Origin: Cystobacter ferrugineus
GTDB lineage: Bacteria; Myxococcota; Myxococcia; Myxococcales; Myxococcaceae
Direction: 5' to 3'
Assembly (NCBI RefSeq): GCF_001887355.1
Contig: NZ_MPIN01000002.1
Span: 1,209,068 to 1,273,067, forward strand
DNA: 64,000 nucleotides
Positions 8,259 through 18,071 of the stretch are shown here, in pieces (position 1 is the first letter of the stretch; each line of letters opens with the position of its first letter). The notes beneath the pieces are model-generated. The model saw only the letters and a list, made by a program, of their open reading frames with translations. It ran no database searches and was not told the DNA's origin. The translations under genes were made by a program, and so were the position numbers.

Positions 8259-8960
8259 ATGAGTCAGACACAACCGCCGCCGCTCCAGATTGGAATGCTG
8301 CTCTACCCGGACTTCACGCTCCTGGACCTGACCGGTCCGCAAGCCGTGCTGGGCTTCATCAATGGGAAGACCCACTTGCTTTGGAAGACGCTCGACACGG
8401 TCACCTCCGACTCGGGGGTTGGCATCCAGCCGAGCGCGACCTTTGGTGACTGCCCGGACGACCTGGACATTCTGTTCGTGCCGGGTGGGTTTGGCACGGC
8501 GCGGGCCATGGAGGATCCGGAGATTCTCCGGTTCCTCGCGGACCGGGCGGCGCGAGCCCGATACGTGACGTCCGTGTGCTCGGGGTCGCTCCTCCTGGGG
8601 GCCGCGGGCCTGCTCCGAGGGTACAAGGCCACGACGCATTGGGCCGTGCACGAACTCCTTCCGAGGTTTGGCGCGGAGGCGGTCCAGGCGCGCGTCGTGG
8701 TCGACCGGAACCGGATCTCCGGCGGAGGGGTGACGGCGGGCATCGATTTCGGGCTGGTGCTCCTGGCGCAACTGCGCGGGGAGGATGCCGCCAAGCGCAC
8801 GCAGCTCATGCTGGAGTACGACCCCCAGCCTCCCTTCGATGCGGGCACTCCCAAGACAGCCGAGCCCCACATCGTGAAGCACGTCATGGACTTCCTCGAG
8901 CAGTCGAACCAGCAGATGCTGCGAGGCGCCGAGGCCGCACTCCGCGCGACGAGCACCTGA
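8259..8960 (+). CDS. DJ-1/PfpI family protein, isonitrile-hydratase-like
   Basis: This 233-aa cytosolic protein has the DJ-1/PfpI glutamine-amidotransferase-like fold. Visible landmarks are LLDLTGPQAVLG near the N-terminus (Asp position used by isonitrile hydratase), FVPGGFGTA, and the nucleophile elbow VTSVCSGSLLLGAAGLL with the reactive Cys near residue 106, followed by a THW motif. These match the InhA-like branch better than DJ-1 itself, so hydration of isonitriles to N-formamides is possible but unproven. ATG 8259 is preceded by AAAGGG; a longer frame through ATG 8235 is less likely. It is encoded alone between the divergent lipoprotein gene and the kdp locus. Confidence 0.82.
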   Translation: MSQTQPPPLQIGMLLYPDFTLLDLTGPQAVLGFINGKTHLLWKTLDTVTSDSGVGIQPSATFGDCPDDLDILFVPGGFGTARAMEDPEILRFLADRAARARYVTSVCSGSLLLGAAGLLRGYKATTHWAVHELLPRFGAEAVQARVVVDRNRISGGGVTAGIDFGLVLLAQLRGEDAAKRTQLMLEYDPQPPFDAGTPKTAEPHIVKHVMDFLEQSNQQMLRGAEAALRATST

Positions 8961-9101
8961 GCGACTGCTCGGGAGTTCCGAGCGTGTAGGGCGCACGGCC
9001 CGCGAGGGGCCCATCGTGCAAGGTGCAATCCGAGAGCGGTGGGGCCTCGCCCAAGTGCCCGGAATCACGAAGGGTGGAGGACAGGACGACGGGTACGGTG
9101 C

Positions 9102-9121
9102 GTGCTCCTGGAGAGGAGCAC
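9102..9121 (+). promoter_or_regulatory. Hairpin sequestering the ribosome binding site of the porin gene
   Basis: GTGCTCCT (9102-9109) and AGGAGCAC (9114-9121) form a perfect 8-bp stem with a GGAG loop. The AGGAG within the 3' arm is the Shine-Dalgarno of the gene starting at 9125. Formation of the hairpin in mRNA would hide the ribosome binding site of the first gene of the porin-kdp unit. Confidence 0.55.
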
Positions 9122-9124
9122 ACC

Positions 9125-10210
9125 ATGGCTCCTCCCTGCTTCGCGCCCCTGTTGTCGTCCCTGCTGCTCGGTCAGTCACCGGCCGAGTCCCTCGCCTCGC
9201 GCCTGAAGGTGGAGGGCGGGGCCGACGTCTATTACGGCTACAACCCCAATCGCCCGGCGAGTGGCGCCAACTTCCTTCCTGGCACGGGCACCACCGCCCT
9301 GCGCGACAACGCCTTCACGCTCAACCTGGCCAGCCTGGGGGTGAGTCTGGAGCCCGCGCCCGTGGGCTTCCGTGTCCTGGTGGGCCTGGGCACCGCGGTG
9401 GACGTGGTGCACGCCGCCGAGCCCGAGGCTCCCGGCATCGGGCCCGAGGTGTGGCGGCTGCTCCAGCAGGCGTCCGTGTCCTATGTGCACGGGCCCCTCG
9501 CGCTGGAGGCGGGCATCTACCCGAGCCACATCGGCCTGGAGGTGCTGCCCTCGCAGGGCAACTGGACGTACACCCGCTCATGGATGGGCGAGCTGTCGCC
9601 CTACTACCAGGCGGGGCTCAAGGGGACGTGGACGTTCTCCAAGGAGTGGAGCGCGCAGCTCCACGTGCTCAATGGCTGGCAGACCATTGGTGAGAACAAC
9701 CGCGGCAAGGCCCTGGGGACGCAGGTGGCCTACGCGGGCGAGCGGCTGTCGGTCTCCTTCAATACCTTCATTGGCGAGGAGGGCTCGGGCGGTGACGAGG
9801 GCCCACGGCTCTTCGGCGATCTGGTGGCCATCTGGCGGGTGACGGAGGCGCTGAGCCTCGCGGCCACCGCGGACGTGGGCACCCAACGGCGCCCCGGCCA
9901 GTCCGCCGCCGTCTGGTATGCCGCCGCGCTCAACGGCCGCTTCCAGGTGGCCGGGCCCGTGGCGGTGGCCGCGCGCGCTGAGTTCTTCGATGACCGGGGC
10001 GGCCTCATCAGCGGCACCGTCCAGCAGCTCGTGGAGGGCACGCTCACCCTCGAGGTCCGGCCCGTGGAGCACCTCGTCCTCAAGCTGGAGGCGAGGCACG
10101 ACCGATCCAGCGCGGAGGTCTTCGGTGGCCCCGCTACTCCCGATGGAAGCACGCCCCTTCCGCGTTCCACCCAGACCCTCGTGGTGGCTGGGGCCACCGC
10201 CTACTTCTAG
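9125..10210 (+). CDS. Outer-membrane porin-like protein of the kdp locus
   Basis: This 361-aa exported protein has a short signal peptide (LLSSLLLGQSPAES) followed by a series of amphipathic beta strands ending in the C-terminal Phe (ATAYF). That pattern marks an outer-membrane barrel of the carbohydrate-porin/BBP2-like type, probably 16-18 strands. It starts 10 bp before the first small kdp ORF's upstream region and shares its direction with no terminator between. It is therefore probably co-transcribed with the potassium pump and may let ions cross the outer membrane; this function is inferred from context. Start ATG 9125 has GAGAGGAG just upstream, inside a hairpin. Confidence 0.75.
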   Translation: MAPPCFAPLLSSLLLGQSPAESLASRLKVEGGADVYYGYNPNRPASGANFLPGTGTTALRDNAFTLNLASLGVSLEPAPVGFRVLVGLGTAVDVVHAAEPEAPGIGPEVWRLLQQASVSYVHGPLALEAGIYPSHIGLEVLPSQGNWTYTRSWMGELSPYYQAGLKGTWTFSKEWSAQLHVLNGWQTIGENNRGKALGTQVAYAGERLSVSFNTFIGEEGSGGDEGPRLFGDLVAIWRVTEALSLAATADVGTQRRPGQSAAVWYAAALNGRFQVAGPVAVAARAEFFDDRGGLISGTVQQLVEGTLTLEVRPVEHLVLKLEARHDRSSAEVFGGPATPDGSTPLPRSTQTLVVAGATAYF

Positions 10211-10219
10211 GAGCCGTCC

Positions 10220-10300
10220 ATGGATGCCGTCCTGTTGCTGGTGACCGTTGGTTTCTTCGCGCTCACGTGGGTCTACGCCCGCGGCTGCGAGCGCCTGTGA
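10220..10300 (+). CDS. 26-residue membrane miniprotein of the kdp operon
   Basis: The short frame encodes one transmembrane helix (VLLLVTVGFFALTWVYA) and ends in ARGCERL. GGAG lies 5 bases before ATG 10220, it starts 10 bp after the porin stop, and KdpF follows 17 bp later. I recall similar minute proteins ending in CERL next to kdpF in other bacteria, which supports a real gene, though I cannot check this here. It may be an accessory subunit or regulator of the pump, by position only. Confidence 0.6.
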   Translation: MDAVLLLVTVGFFALTWVYARGCERL

Positions 10301-10316
10301 AAGGCAGACATTCCCC

Positions 10317-10406
10317 ATGACCTTCGATTACGTCGCCGGTGCCGTGCTCGCGGTGCTGCTCACCATCTACCTCGTCTACGCCCTGCTGCGGCCCGAGCGC
10401 TTCTAG
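10317..10406 (+). CDS. kdpF: KdpF, small subunit of the K+-transporting ATPase
   Basis: This 29-aa inner-membrane peptide has one hydrophobic helix ([15 protein letters not shown]) and the typical KdpF ending RPERF. KdpF stabilises the KdpABC complex in other bacteria. It sits directly before kdpA, 11 bp away, as is usual. The start ATG 10317 follows AAAGGCAG. It is too short for normal gene calling. Confidence 0.85.
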   Translation: MTFDYVAGAVLAVLLTIYLVYALLRPERF

Positions 10407-10417
10407 GAAAGACAGCC

Positions 10418-12136
10418 ATGACTCTCCTCGGTTGGTCGCAGATCCTCCTCTTGCTCGCCCTGGTGCTCGCGTTGACGCGGCCCGTGGGGGCCTACCTCTT
10501 CCGGGTCTTCGAGGGCCCCGTGCAACCCCTGCCTCGGGTACTTGGCCCCGTGGAGCGTCTGTTGTTGCGGCTGTGCGGCGCATCCCCGGCGCGCGAGCAG
10601 ACGTGGGGGCAGTACACGCTGGCGCTCCTGGCCTTCAGCCTCGTGGGCATGCTCGCCACCTACGCGGTGCTGCGCCTGCAACACGTGCTGCCACTCAACC
10701 CCCAGGGCCTGCCGGCGGTGGGGCCGGAGCTGGCCTTCAACACGGCGGCGAGCTTCACCACCAACACCAACTGGCAGTCCTACGCGGGCGAGTCGACGCT
10801 GAGCTACCTCAGCCAGATGCTGGGGCTCGCCACGCACAACTTCACCTCCGCGGCGGCGGGCCTCGGTGTGGCGCTGGCGCTCGCCCGGGGCTTCACCCGG
10901 CGGCCCGGTCCCGAGGGCTCCAAGACGCTGGGCAACTTCTGGGTCGACCTGGTGCGCGGCCTGCTCTACGTGTTCCTGCCGCTGTGCCTCGTCTACGCGC
11001 TCTTCCTCGTGGCCGAGGGCGTGCCGCAGACGTTCGCCCCCTCGCGCGAGCTGACGACGCTGGAGGGCGTGAAGCAGACGCTGGCGCTCGGGCCGGTGGC
11101 CTCGCAGGAGGCCATCAAGATGCTCGGCACCAACGGTGGCGGCTTCTTCAACGCCAACAGCGCCCATCCCTTCGAGAACCCCACGCCGCTCACCAACCTG
11201 GTGCAGATGCTCTCCATCTTCCTGCTCCCCGCGGGCCTCACGTACACCTACGGGCGGATGGCCGGGGACACGCGCCAGGGCTGGGCGCTCTTCACGGCGA
11301 TGAGCCTCCTGTTCCTCGTGGGCGTGACCGTGGCCTACGCCGCCGAGTCCGCGTCCAACCCCGCCGTGGCCGCCGCCCAGGTGGCTCCCGCGGGCAACCT
11401 CGAGGGCAAGGAGGTGCGCTTCGGCATCGCCGCCTCGGCCCTCTTCGCCACCGTCACCACGGATGCCTCGTGCGGTGCCGTCAACGCCATGCATGACAGC
11501 TTCATGCCGCTCGGAGGGCTGGTTCCCCTGGTGAACATGCAACTGGGTGAGGTCATCTTCGGCGGCGTGGGCGCGGGCCTCTACGGCATCCTCGTCATGG
11601 TGGTGCTCGCCGTCTTCATCGCCGGCCTCATGGTGGGCCGCACGCCCGAGTACCTCGGCAAGAAAATAGAGGCGCGCGAGATGAAGCTCGCCATGTTGTA
11701 CGTGCTCATCTTCCCGCTCGTCATCCTCTGTCTGAGCGCGGTGGCGGCGGTGCTGCCCCAGGGCGTGTCCTCGCTCAACAACGCCGGGCCCCATGGTCTG
11801 TCCGAGCTGCTGTATGCCTTCACCAGTGGCACGGCCAACAACGGCAGTGCCTTCGCCGGCCTCAACGCCAACACGCCCTTCTGGAACGTGAGTCTGGGTC
11901 TGTCCATGCTCGCCGGGCGCTTCCTGATGATCGTCCCGGTGCTGGCGCTCGCGGGCGGAATGGTGGGCAAGAAGGTCGTGGCGGCGGGTCCCGGCACCTT
12001 CCCCACCCACGGTGGGCTCTTCACGGGGCTGCTGGTGAGCGTCGTCGTCATCGTGGGCGCGCTCACCTTCTTCCCCGCTCTCTCCCTCGGTCCCCTCGTC
12101 GAGCACTTCCTCGCCGGGGCCGGAAAGGCGTTCTGA
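10418..12136 (+). CDS. kdpA: KdpA, potassium-binding channel-like subunit
   Basis: This 572-aa polytopic inner-membrane protein binds and conducts K+ in the KdpFABC ATPase. All four selectivity-filter-type repeats are visible: [11 protein letters not shown] (about residue 112), [20 protein letters not shown] (about 237), [16 protein letters not shown] (about 346) and [12 protein letters not shown] (about 470). Length matches the family. Its start follows kdpF by 11 bp (GGAAAG upstream) and kdpB begins 1 base after its stop codon, indicating one operon with translational coupling. Confidence 0.97.
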   Translation: MTLLGWSQILLLLALVLALTRPVGAYLFRVFEGPVQPLPRVLGPVERLLLRLCGASPAREQTWGQYTLALLAFSLVGMLATYAVLRLQHVLPLNPQGLPAVGPELAFNTAASFTTNTNWQSYAGESTLSYLSQMLGLATHNFTSAAAGLGVALALARGFTRRPGPEGSKTLGNFWVDLVRGLLYVFLPLCLVYALFLVAEGVPQTFAPSRELTTLEGVKQTLALGPVASQEAIKMLGTNGGGFFNANSAHPFENPTPLTNLVQMLSIFLLPAGLTYTYGRMAGDTRQGWALFTAMSLLFLVGVTVAYAAESASNPAVAAAQVAPAGNLEGKEVRFGIAASALFATVTTDASCGAVNAMHDSFMPLGGLVPLVNMQLGEVIFGGVGAGLYGILVMVVLAVFIAGLMVGRTPEYLGKKIEAREMKLAMLYVLIFPLVILCLSAVAAVLPQGVSSLNNAGPHGLSELLYAFTSGTANNGSAFAGLNANTPFWNVSLGLSMLAGRFLMIVPVLALAGGMVGKKVVAAGPGTFPTHGGLFTGLLVSVVVIVGALTFFPALSLGPLVEHFLAGAGKAF

Positions 12137-12137
12137 C

Positions 12138-14177
12138 ATGTCCTCGCTACTCGAACCGGCGCTCCTCAAGCAGGCCAGTCTGGACAGCCTGCGCAAGCTT
12201 CACCCCCGCGACGTGGCCCGCAACCCCGTGATGTTCGTGGTGTGGGCGGGCAGCCTGCTCACCACGGTGCTGGTGGTGAAGGATCTCGTGGCCCCGGGGC
12301 CCGACACCACGCCCGCGTGGTTCACCGTGGGGGTGACGCTCTGGCTGTGGTTCACCGTGCTCTTCGCCAACTTCGCCGAGGCCGTGGCCGAGGGCCGGGG
12401 CAAGGCCCAGGCGGGTGCCCTGCGCAAGATGCGCCGGGACACGTTCGCGCGCAGGCTCGTGGATGGACGCGAGGAGAAGGTGTCCGCGCCGGACCTGCGC
12501 AAGGACGACCTCGTGGTGTGCGAGGCGGGAGACCTCATCCCCGGCGACGGCGAGGTGGTGGAGGGCATCGCCAGCGTGGACGAGTCCGCCATCACCGGCG
12601 AGTCCGCCCCCGTCATCCGCGAGTCCGGTGGAGACCGCTCGTCCGTGACGGGAGGCACCAAGGTGCTCTCCGACCGCATCGTGGTGCGCATCACCGCGAA
12701 CCCAGGTGAGTCCTTCCTGGACCGGATGATCGGCCTGGTGGAGGGCGCGGCGCGGCAGAAGACGCCCAACGAGATTGCCCTGCACATCCTCCTGGTGGGG
12801 CTCACCGTTGTCTTCCTGCTCGCGTGCGTGACGCTGGTGCCGCTCGCGCTCTACTCGGGGGTGAGGCTGTCGGGGACGGCGGTGGTGGCGCTGCTCGTGT
12901 GTCTGATTCCCACGACGATCGGCGGACTGCTGTCGGCCATCGGCATCGCGGGCATGGACCGGCTCCTGCGCAAGAACGTGCTCGCCATGAGCGGCCGGGC
13001 GGTGGAGGCGGCGGGGGACGTGGACACGCTGCTGCTCGACAAGACGGGCACCATCACCCTGGGCAACCGCATGGCCACGGAGCTGCTCCCCCTGCCGGGC
13101 GTGCGCATGGAGGACCTGGCCGAGGCCTCGCAGCTCGCGAGCCTCGCGGACGAGACGCCCGAGGGCCGCTCCATCGTCGTGCTGGTGAAGGACACCTACA
13201 AGATGCGTCCCCGCGAGCTCCAGGCACACCAGGCCACCTTCGTGGCGTTCTCCGCCCAGACGCGCATGAGCGGGTGCGACCTGGTGGACCCGCACCCGCG
13301 CGCCATCCGCAAGGGCGCGGTGGACGCCGTCATCCGGTACGTGGAGTCCCAGGGCGCCACCGTGCCGCCCGAGCTGCGCGAGACGGCGGCGCGCATCGGC
13401 GACGCGGGCGGCACGCCCCTGGCGGTGGCGGATGGGGCACGGGTGCTGGGCCTCATCCACCTCAAGGACGTGGTGAAGGGCGGCATCAAGGAGCGCTTCG
13501 AGCGCTTCCGCGCCATGGGCATCCGCACGGTGATGATCACCGGCGACAACCCGCGCACTGCGGGGGCGATTGCCCGCGAGGCCGGGGTGGATGACTTCCT
13601 CGCCGAGGCCACTCCGGAGGCGAAGCTCGCCCTCATCCGCGCCGAGCAGGCCAAGGGCAAGCTCGTGGCGATGACGGGCGATGGCACCAACGACGCGCCC
13701 GCGCTCGCCCAGGCCGACGTGGGCGTGGCGATGAACACGGGCACCCAGGCCGCGAAGGAGGCCGGCAACATGGTGGACCTGGACTCCAACCCCACCAAGC
13801 TCCTGGAGGTGGTGGAGGTGGGCAAGCAGCTCCTCATGACGCGCGGCACGCTCACCACCTTCTCCATCGCCAACGACGTGGCCAAGTACTTCGCCATCCT
13901 CCCCGCGCTCTTCCTCGGCGTCTTCCCGGAGATGCAACCGCTCGACATCATGGGCCTCACGTCGCCCTACAGCGCCATCCTCTCGGCCGTCATCTTCAAC
14001 GCCCTCCTCATCATCGCCCTCATCCCGCTCGCGCTCCGGGGTGTGCGCTACCGCCCCCTGGGCGCGGCCGCGCTCCTGCGCCGCAGCCTGTTGCTCTACG
14101 GCGTGGGCGGCGTGCTCGTGCCCTTCATCGGTATCAAGGCCATCGACGTGGTGCTCACCGCCGTGGGCCTCGCCTGA
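12138..14177 (+). CDS. kdpB: KdpB, P-type ATPase catalytic subunit
   Basis: This 679-aa inner-membrane P-type ATPase powers K+ uptake. It shows the actuator motif TGES (about residue 154), the phosphorylation site DKTGT (about residue 302) and the hinge motif [20 protein letters not shown] (about residues 513-532). C-terminal membrane helices follow. No active-site residue is missing. The gene is embedded between kdpA and kdpC with gaps of 1 and 15 bp. High-affinity K+ import under potassium limitation or osmotic upshift is the known role. Confidence 0.97.
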   Translation: MSSLLEPALLKQASLDSLRKLHPRDVARNPVMFVVWAGSLLTTVLVVKDLVAPGPDTTPAWFTVGVTLWLWFTVLFANFAEAVAEGRGKAQAGALRKMRRDTFARRLVDGREEKVSAPDLRKDDLVVCEAGDLIPGDGEVVEGIASVDESAITGESAPVIRESGGDRSSVTGGTKVLSDRIVVRITANPGESFLDRMIGLVEGAARQKTPNEIALHILLVGLTVVFLLACVTLVPLALYSGVRLSGTAVVALLVCLIPTTIGGLLSAIGIAGMDRLLRKNVLAMSGRAVEAAGDVDTLLLDKTGTITLGNRMATELLPLPGVRMEDLAEASQLASLADETPEGRSIVVLVKDTYKMRPRELQAHQATFVAFSAQTRMSGCDLVDPHPRAIRKGAVDAVIRYVESQGATVPPELRETAARIGDAGGTPLAVADGARVLGLIHLKDVVKGGIKERFERFRAMGIRTVMITGDNPRTAGAIAREAGVDDFLAEATPEAKLALIRAEQAKGKLVAMTGDGTNDAPALAQADVGVAMNTGTQAAKEAGNMVDLDSNPTKLLEVVEVGKQLLMTRGTLTTFSIANDVAKYFAILPALFLGVFPEMQPLDIMGLTSPYSAILSAVIFNALLIIALIPLALRGVRYRPLGAAALLRRSLLLYGVGGVLVPFIGIKAIDVVLTAVGLA

Positions 14178-14192
14178 GAAAGGACTTTCTCC

Positions 14193-14792
14193 ATGCTCTC
14201 CATCCTGTTGTCCGCCCTGCGCGCCACGCTCGTCACCTTCGCCCTCACCGGTCTGCTCTACCCCCTGGCCGTCACCGGCCTGTCCCAGGTGCTCTTCGCC
14301 CACGAGGCCCAGGGCTCGCTCGTCACCGACGATCGGGGCCGGGTGGTGGGCAGTGCCCTCATCGCCCAGGGCTTCTCGCGCGCGGGCTACTTCCAGCCCC
14401 GTCCCTCCGCGGCGGGTGCCGGCTACGACGCCTCCGCCTCCTCGGGCAGCAACCTGGGGCCCACCTCCCAGAAGCTGCGTGAGCGCGTCGCGGCCGACGT
14501 CGAGCGCCTGCGCCAGGACAACCTCGAGGCCCCGGGGCCGGTGCCCACCGAGCTCGTCACGGCTTCCGGCTCCGGGTTGGATCCCCACCTGTCTCCCGAG
14601 GCCGTGCGCTGGCAGGTGCCTCGGGTGGCCCGGGCGCGCCACGTGGAGCCCGAGCGCGTCCAGGCCGTGGTGGACTCGCTCGTCGAGGAGCGGGCCCTGG
14701 GGGTGCTCGGTGAGCCCCGGGTGAACGTGCTCTTGCTCAATCTGGCGTTGGATCGCCGTCTGGGGACGGCTACGTTGGCCGGAGGGTCTTGA
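14193..14792 (+). CDS. kdpC: KdpC subunit of the K+-transporting ATPase
   Basis: This 199-aa protein has one N-terminal transmembrane helix and a periplasmic domain, as in all KdpC proteins. Family signatures are [10 protein letters not shown] (about residues 88-97) and [16 protein letters not shown] (about residues 123-138). KdpC is thought to increase nucleotide or ion affinity of the complex. ATG 14193 follows AAAGGA. Its TGA overlaps the ATG of the next gene (TGATG at 14790-14794), so the sensor protein is translationally coupled to the pump. Confidence 0.95.
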   Translation: MLSILLSALRATLVTFALTGLLYPLAVTGLSQVLFAHEAQGSLVTDDRGRVVGSALIAQGFSRAGYFQPRPSAAGAGYDASASSGSNLGPTSQKLRERVAADVERLRQDNLEAPGPVPTELVTASGSGLDPHLSPEAVRWQVPRVARARHVEPERVQAVVDSLVEERALGVLGEPRVNVLLLNLALDRRLGTATLAGGS

Positions 14793-15946
14793 TGCCCCGT
14801 GGGCGCGCGGAAGATTTCCTGGAGCTGGTCGAGCGGGGCCGGCGCGGGCGGCTGAAGCTGTACATCGGCTTCGCCGCGGGCGTGGGCAAGACGTACCGCA
14901 TGCTCGAGGAGGCCCATGCCCTGCGCAAGCGGGGCGTGGACGTGGTGCTCGGCTTCGTCGAGACGCACGGCCGCGCCGAGACCCAGGCGCTCATCGAGGG
15001 GTTGGAGGTGGTGCCCCGCGCCGTCTTCACCTACCGCGACGTGTCCGTGGAGGAGATGGATCTGGATCGGGTTCTCGCGCGCAAGCCCCAGGTGGTGGTG
15101 GTGGACGAGCTGGCGCACTCCAACGTGCCCCTGTGCCGCCACCGCAAGCGCTACCAGGACGTGGAGGAATTGCTCGCCGCTGGCATCAACGTCATCGGCG
15201 CCTTCAACGTGCAGCACCTGGAGAGCCTCAATGACTTGCTCGAGCGCAACATCGGCGTGCGCGTGCGCGAGACGATCCCGGACAGCTTCCTCGAGAGCGC
15301 GGACCAGGTGGTGAACCTGGACCTGGCGGTGGAGGATCTGCACGAGCGGCTCCGGGCGGGGAAGATCTACGCGGCGGACAAGGTGCCGGGCGCGCTGGAG
15401 AGCTTCTTCCGCCAGGACAACCTGTCCACGCTGCGCGAGCTGGCGCTGCGCGAGGTGGCCGAGAGCCTGGACCGGGCCACGGGCACTCGGGCGCGCGTGG
15501 GGGAGAACTCGTCGAAGCCCGGAGGCTGGGGCCGGTTGATGGTGGCGCTCAGCAGCAACCCGCCGCACGCGGCCACGCTCCTGCGCCGCGGCTCGCGCAT
15601 GGCGGGCCGGCTGAACACGGACTGGTTCGTCGTGTACGTGGAGACGCCGCGTGAGGCCCCGCACCTCATCGACTCCGAGGCCCAGCGCCACCTGCTGACG
15701 AACATCGAAATGGCGCGGGAGCTGGGCGCGGAGGTGGTGCGGCTCAAGTCGGAAGACCCCGTGGGGGCGCTGCTGGACTTCGCGCGCTCGCACGGGGTGG
15801 GGCACATCATCGTGGGCCGCTCACGGCAGCCCTGGTGGCGGCGCATGCTGGGGCTGGCCTCGGACGTGCGGCTGTTACGCGAAGGGGAGGGCATCGACAT
15901 CCACGTGGTGTCCTTCCATCCCCCGCGCGAGGAGCGGCGGCCATGA
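14792..15946 (+). CDS. kdpD: Truncated KdpD: sensor input and USP domains only
   Basis: This 384-aa cytosolic protein equals the N-terminal part of KdpD. The KdpD domain carries Walker A GFAAGVGKT (about residues 26-34) and Walker B VVVVDELAHSN (about 101-111). A universal-stress-protein domain follows (GRLMVALSSNPP, HIIVGRSRQPWW). The four membrane helices, GAF-like region and histidine kinase core of full-length KdpD are absent. The frame ends cleanly, and an ATGA overlap joins it to a separate histidine kinase gene. K+/c-di-AMP/ATP sensing by this part is known for KdpD proteins; that it feeds the next kinase is inferred. Confidence 0.88.
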   Translation: MPRGRAEDFLELVERGRRGRLKLYIGFAAGVGKTYRMLEEAHALRKRGVDVVLGFVETHGRAETQALIEGLEVVPRAVFTYRDVSVEEMDLDRVLARKPQVVVVDELAHSNVPLCRHRKRYQDVEELLAAGINVIGAFNVQHLESLNDLLERNIGVRVRETIPDSFLESADQVVNLDLAVEDLHERLRAGKIYAADKVPGALESFFRQDNLSTLRELALREVAESLDRATGTRARVGENSSKPGGWGRLMVALSSNPPHAATLLRRGSRMAGRLNTDWFVVYVETPREAPHLIDSEAQRHLLTNIEMARELGAEVVRLKSEDPVGALLDFARSHGVGHIIVGRSRQPWWRRMLGLASDVRLLREGEGIDIHVVSFHPPREERRP

Positions 15947-17787
15947 TTTTGCGTCACAAGCTGTTGCTGGCCCAGATGCCCCTGGCGCTCGCCCTGTTGC
16001 TGGTGGGCGTGGTGGCCGTGAACACGCTGCGCGAGCTGGGGCGCGCCGGTCAGGGCATCCTCGCGGACAACTACCGCAGCGTGCTGGCCATGCAGGACAT
16101 CATCGAGCACCTGGAGCGGCTGGACAGCGCGGCGCTCTTCATCGTGGCGGGCGAGCGGCAACGGGGCTTGGTGCAGGTGGAGGCAAACCGGGCGCCGCTC
16201 GAGACGACGCTGCGCATCCAGGAGGGCAACATCACCGAACCGGGCGAGGCCGAGGCCACGCGCCGGTTGAGCGAAGCCTGGTCCCGCTACCAGACCCGGT
16301 ATGAGCGCTTCCTCGGTCAGGAGGAAGGAGGGGCGCGCGGGGTGTATTTCGAGACGCTCGCGCCGGGCTTCCAGGCGGCGAGGGAGGCGGCGCGGGCCAT
16401 CCTCGTGCTCAACCAGGACGCCATGGTGCGCAAGAGCGAGGCCCAGCAGCGGCAGAGCCAACGGGTGAACGTGCTCATGGGCCTGGCGGTGGTGGGCGCG
16501 CTCGCGGGAGGACTGGTGGCCTCGGCCTCGCTCACCCAGCGGGCGCTGCGGCCGGTGGGAGTGTTGTCGGGGGCGGTGCGGCGGCTGGGCGAAGGGGACC
16601 TGGGCACGCGCGCGGTGGTGGAGGGCGGGGATGAGATCGCCGGGCTCGCCCGGGACTTCAACGCCATGGCCGAGGCGCTCCAGCGCTACCAGCGCAGCTC
16701 CCTGGGGGAGTTGCTCCAGGCGCAGGCGTCGGCCCAGGCGGCGATCGACAGCCTGCCGGACCTGGTGGTGGTGTTTGGCGTGGAGGGGGGCGTGCTCAAC
16801 GTCAACCGCGCGGCGGAGGAGGCGTTGCGTTTGTCCTTGGAAGGGGGCGGGATGCTGGGCCAGGTGGAGCCCGAGGTGCGCGTGGTGCTGGAGCGGGTGC
16901 GCGCCCACGTGCTGGGCGGCAAGGGCGCGTACCTGCCCACCGGCTACGAGGAGGCGGTGCGGCTGGAGGCACCCGAGGGGGCGCGCTGGCTCCTGCCGCG
17001 GGGCAGCCCGGTGTATGGCGAGGGCGGCGGCGTGGTGGGCGCGACGGTCATCCTCCAGGACGTGACGCGGCTGCGGCGCTTCGACGAGCTGAAGAACGAC
17101 CTGGTGGCCACGGTGGCGCACGAGTTCCGCACGCCGCTCACGTCGCTGCGCATGGCCATCCATCTGTGCGTGGAGGAGGCGGCCGGCCCCATTACCGAGA
17201 AGCAGGCGGATCTGCTCCACGCGGCGCGCGAGGACTGCGAGCGATTGCAGGGCATCGTGGATGACCTGTTGGATTTGTCCAAGCTGCAATCCGGGCGGGA
17301 GGTCTTGGAATTGCGGCCCGTGTCCACGCGCGAGGTGTTGGAGGCGGCGCTCGCCCCGCACCGGATGGCGGCGGAGGACAAGGGCGTGCGCCTGCGGGAA
17401 GAGCCCGATCCGGAGGTGGAGGACACGCGGGTGGAGGCGGATCCCGAGCGGCTGCAACTGGTGCTCTCCAACCTGGTGGCCAACGCGGTGAGACACACGC
17501 CGCGCGAGGGCGAGGTGGTGGTGCGGGCGCGGCGGGACGGCGAGGCGCGGATCCGCTTCGAGGTGGCGGACACGGGCGAGGGCATCGCCCCGGAGCACCA
17601 GGCGCGGATCTTCGAGAAGTTCTACCGGGTGCCGGGCTCCGCGACGGGCAGCGCGGGACTGGGCCTCTCCATCGCCCAGGAGATCGTCCAGGCGCATGGG
17701 GGCGAGCTGGGATTGACGAGCGAGGTGGGCCGAGGGAGCACCTTCGGGTTCTCGCTTCCGCGCTCACGGCGGGACGAACAGGGCTGA
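15943..17787 (+). CDS. HAMP-PAS sensor histidine kinase coupled to KdpD fragment
   Basis: This 614-aa membrane kinase has TM1 at about residues 8-26, a roughly 150-residue helical sensor region, TM2 at about 178-200, and HAMP. A short PAS domain follows (SLPDLVVVFGVEGGVLNVNR). The HisKA box is VAHEFRTPLTSL (His near residue 393), then a HATPase domain with NLVANAVRHTP and DTGEGIAPE and a GLGLSIAQEI G2 box. ATG 15943 overlaps the stop of the KdpD fragment. It probably replaces the kinase half of KdpD. No kdpE follows directly; the nearest response regulator gene is at 21091-22482. Confidence 0.92.
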   Translation: MILRHKLLLAQMPLALALLLVGVVAVNTLRELGRAGQGILADNYRSVLAMQDIIEHLERLDSAALFIVAGERQRGLVQVEANRAPLETTLRIQEGNITEPGEAEATRRLSEAWSRYQTRYERFLGQEEGGARGVYFETLAPGFQAAREAARAILVLNQDAMVRKSEAQQRQSQRVNVLMGLAVVGALAGGLVASASLTQRALRPVGVLSGAVRRLGEGDLGTRAVVEGGDEIAGLARDFNAMAEALQRYQRSSLGELLQAQASAQAAIDSLPDLVVVFGVEGGVLNVNRAAEEALRLSLEGGGMLGQVEPEVRVVLERVRAHVLGGKGAYLPTGYEEAVRLEAPEGARWLLPRGSPVYGEGGGVVGATVILQDVTRLRRFDELKNDLVATVAHEFRTPLTSLRMAIHLCVEEAAGPITEKQADLLHAAREDCERLQGIVDDLLDLSKLQSGREVLELRPVSTREVLEAALAPHRMAAEDKGVRLREEPDPEVEDTRVEADPERLQLVLSNLVANAVRHTPREGEVVVRARRDGEARIRFEVADTGEGIAPEHQARIFEKFYRVPGSATGSAGLGLSIAQEIVQAHGGELGLTSEVGRGSTFGFSLPRSRRDEQG

Positions 17788-17808
17788 GAGGGACGCCTTG
17801 TCCCTCTC
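17786..17808 (+). terminator. Terminator-like hairpin ending the kdp unit
   Basis: GAGAGGGAC (17786-17794) pairs perfectly with GTCCCTCTC (17800-17808) around a GCCTT loop, beginning on the last two bases of the kinase stop codon. There is no following T-run, so it may be an intrinsic-like terminator or an mRNA 3'-end stabiliser. Confidence 0.5.
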
Positions 17809-18071
17809 ACCGCGCCCGAGGTGTTGGTGTGTCCGGTGCCGTGTCGCTGACAGAGCCGAGCATCGGCTGTCGCTGGAATGTGCTCCACCAGACAGCCAAG
17901 AGGGGGAGGCGATGTGTGCGGGGACCCTTCGTTATACTCAGCGTGAAGCTGAGTCTGCGGGCCAAATCGGCCAACCCGAAATCACGCTTCCACACAGGGT
18001 CAGTACACGCTCAAACCGCCGGACTGGAGCAGCCACGCGAGACCGTGGGGGCAGAATCAGGAGGATGACAG

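Noticed and set aside
12147-14642. 831-codon minus-strand ORF over kdpB/kdpC
   Set aside because: Antisense shadow of the clearly assigned Kdp genes, with His/Arg/Gly-rich nonsense sequence.
15367-17697. 776-codon minus-strand ORF over the sensor kinase
   Set aside because: Shadow frame; the plus strand carries unambiguous HAMP, PAS, HisKA and HATPase motifs.
17798-18071. Longer reading frame upstream of the Cys-rich tail (from 17798)
   Set aside because: It has no ribosome binding site or coding-like content; the lipoprotein signal peptide at 18072 in another frame is far better supported.
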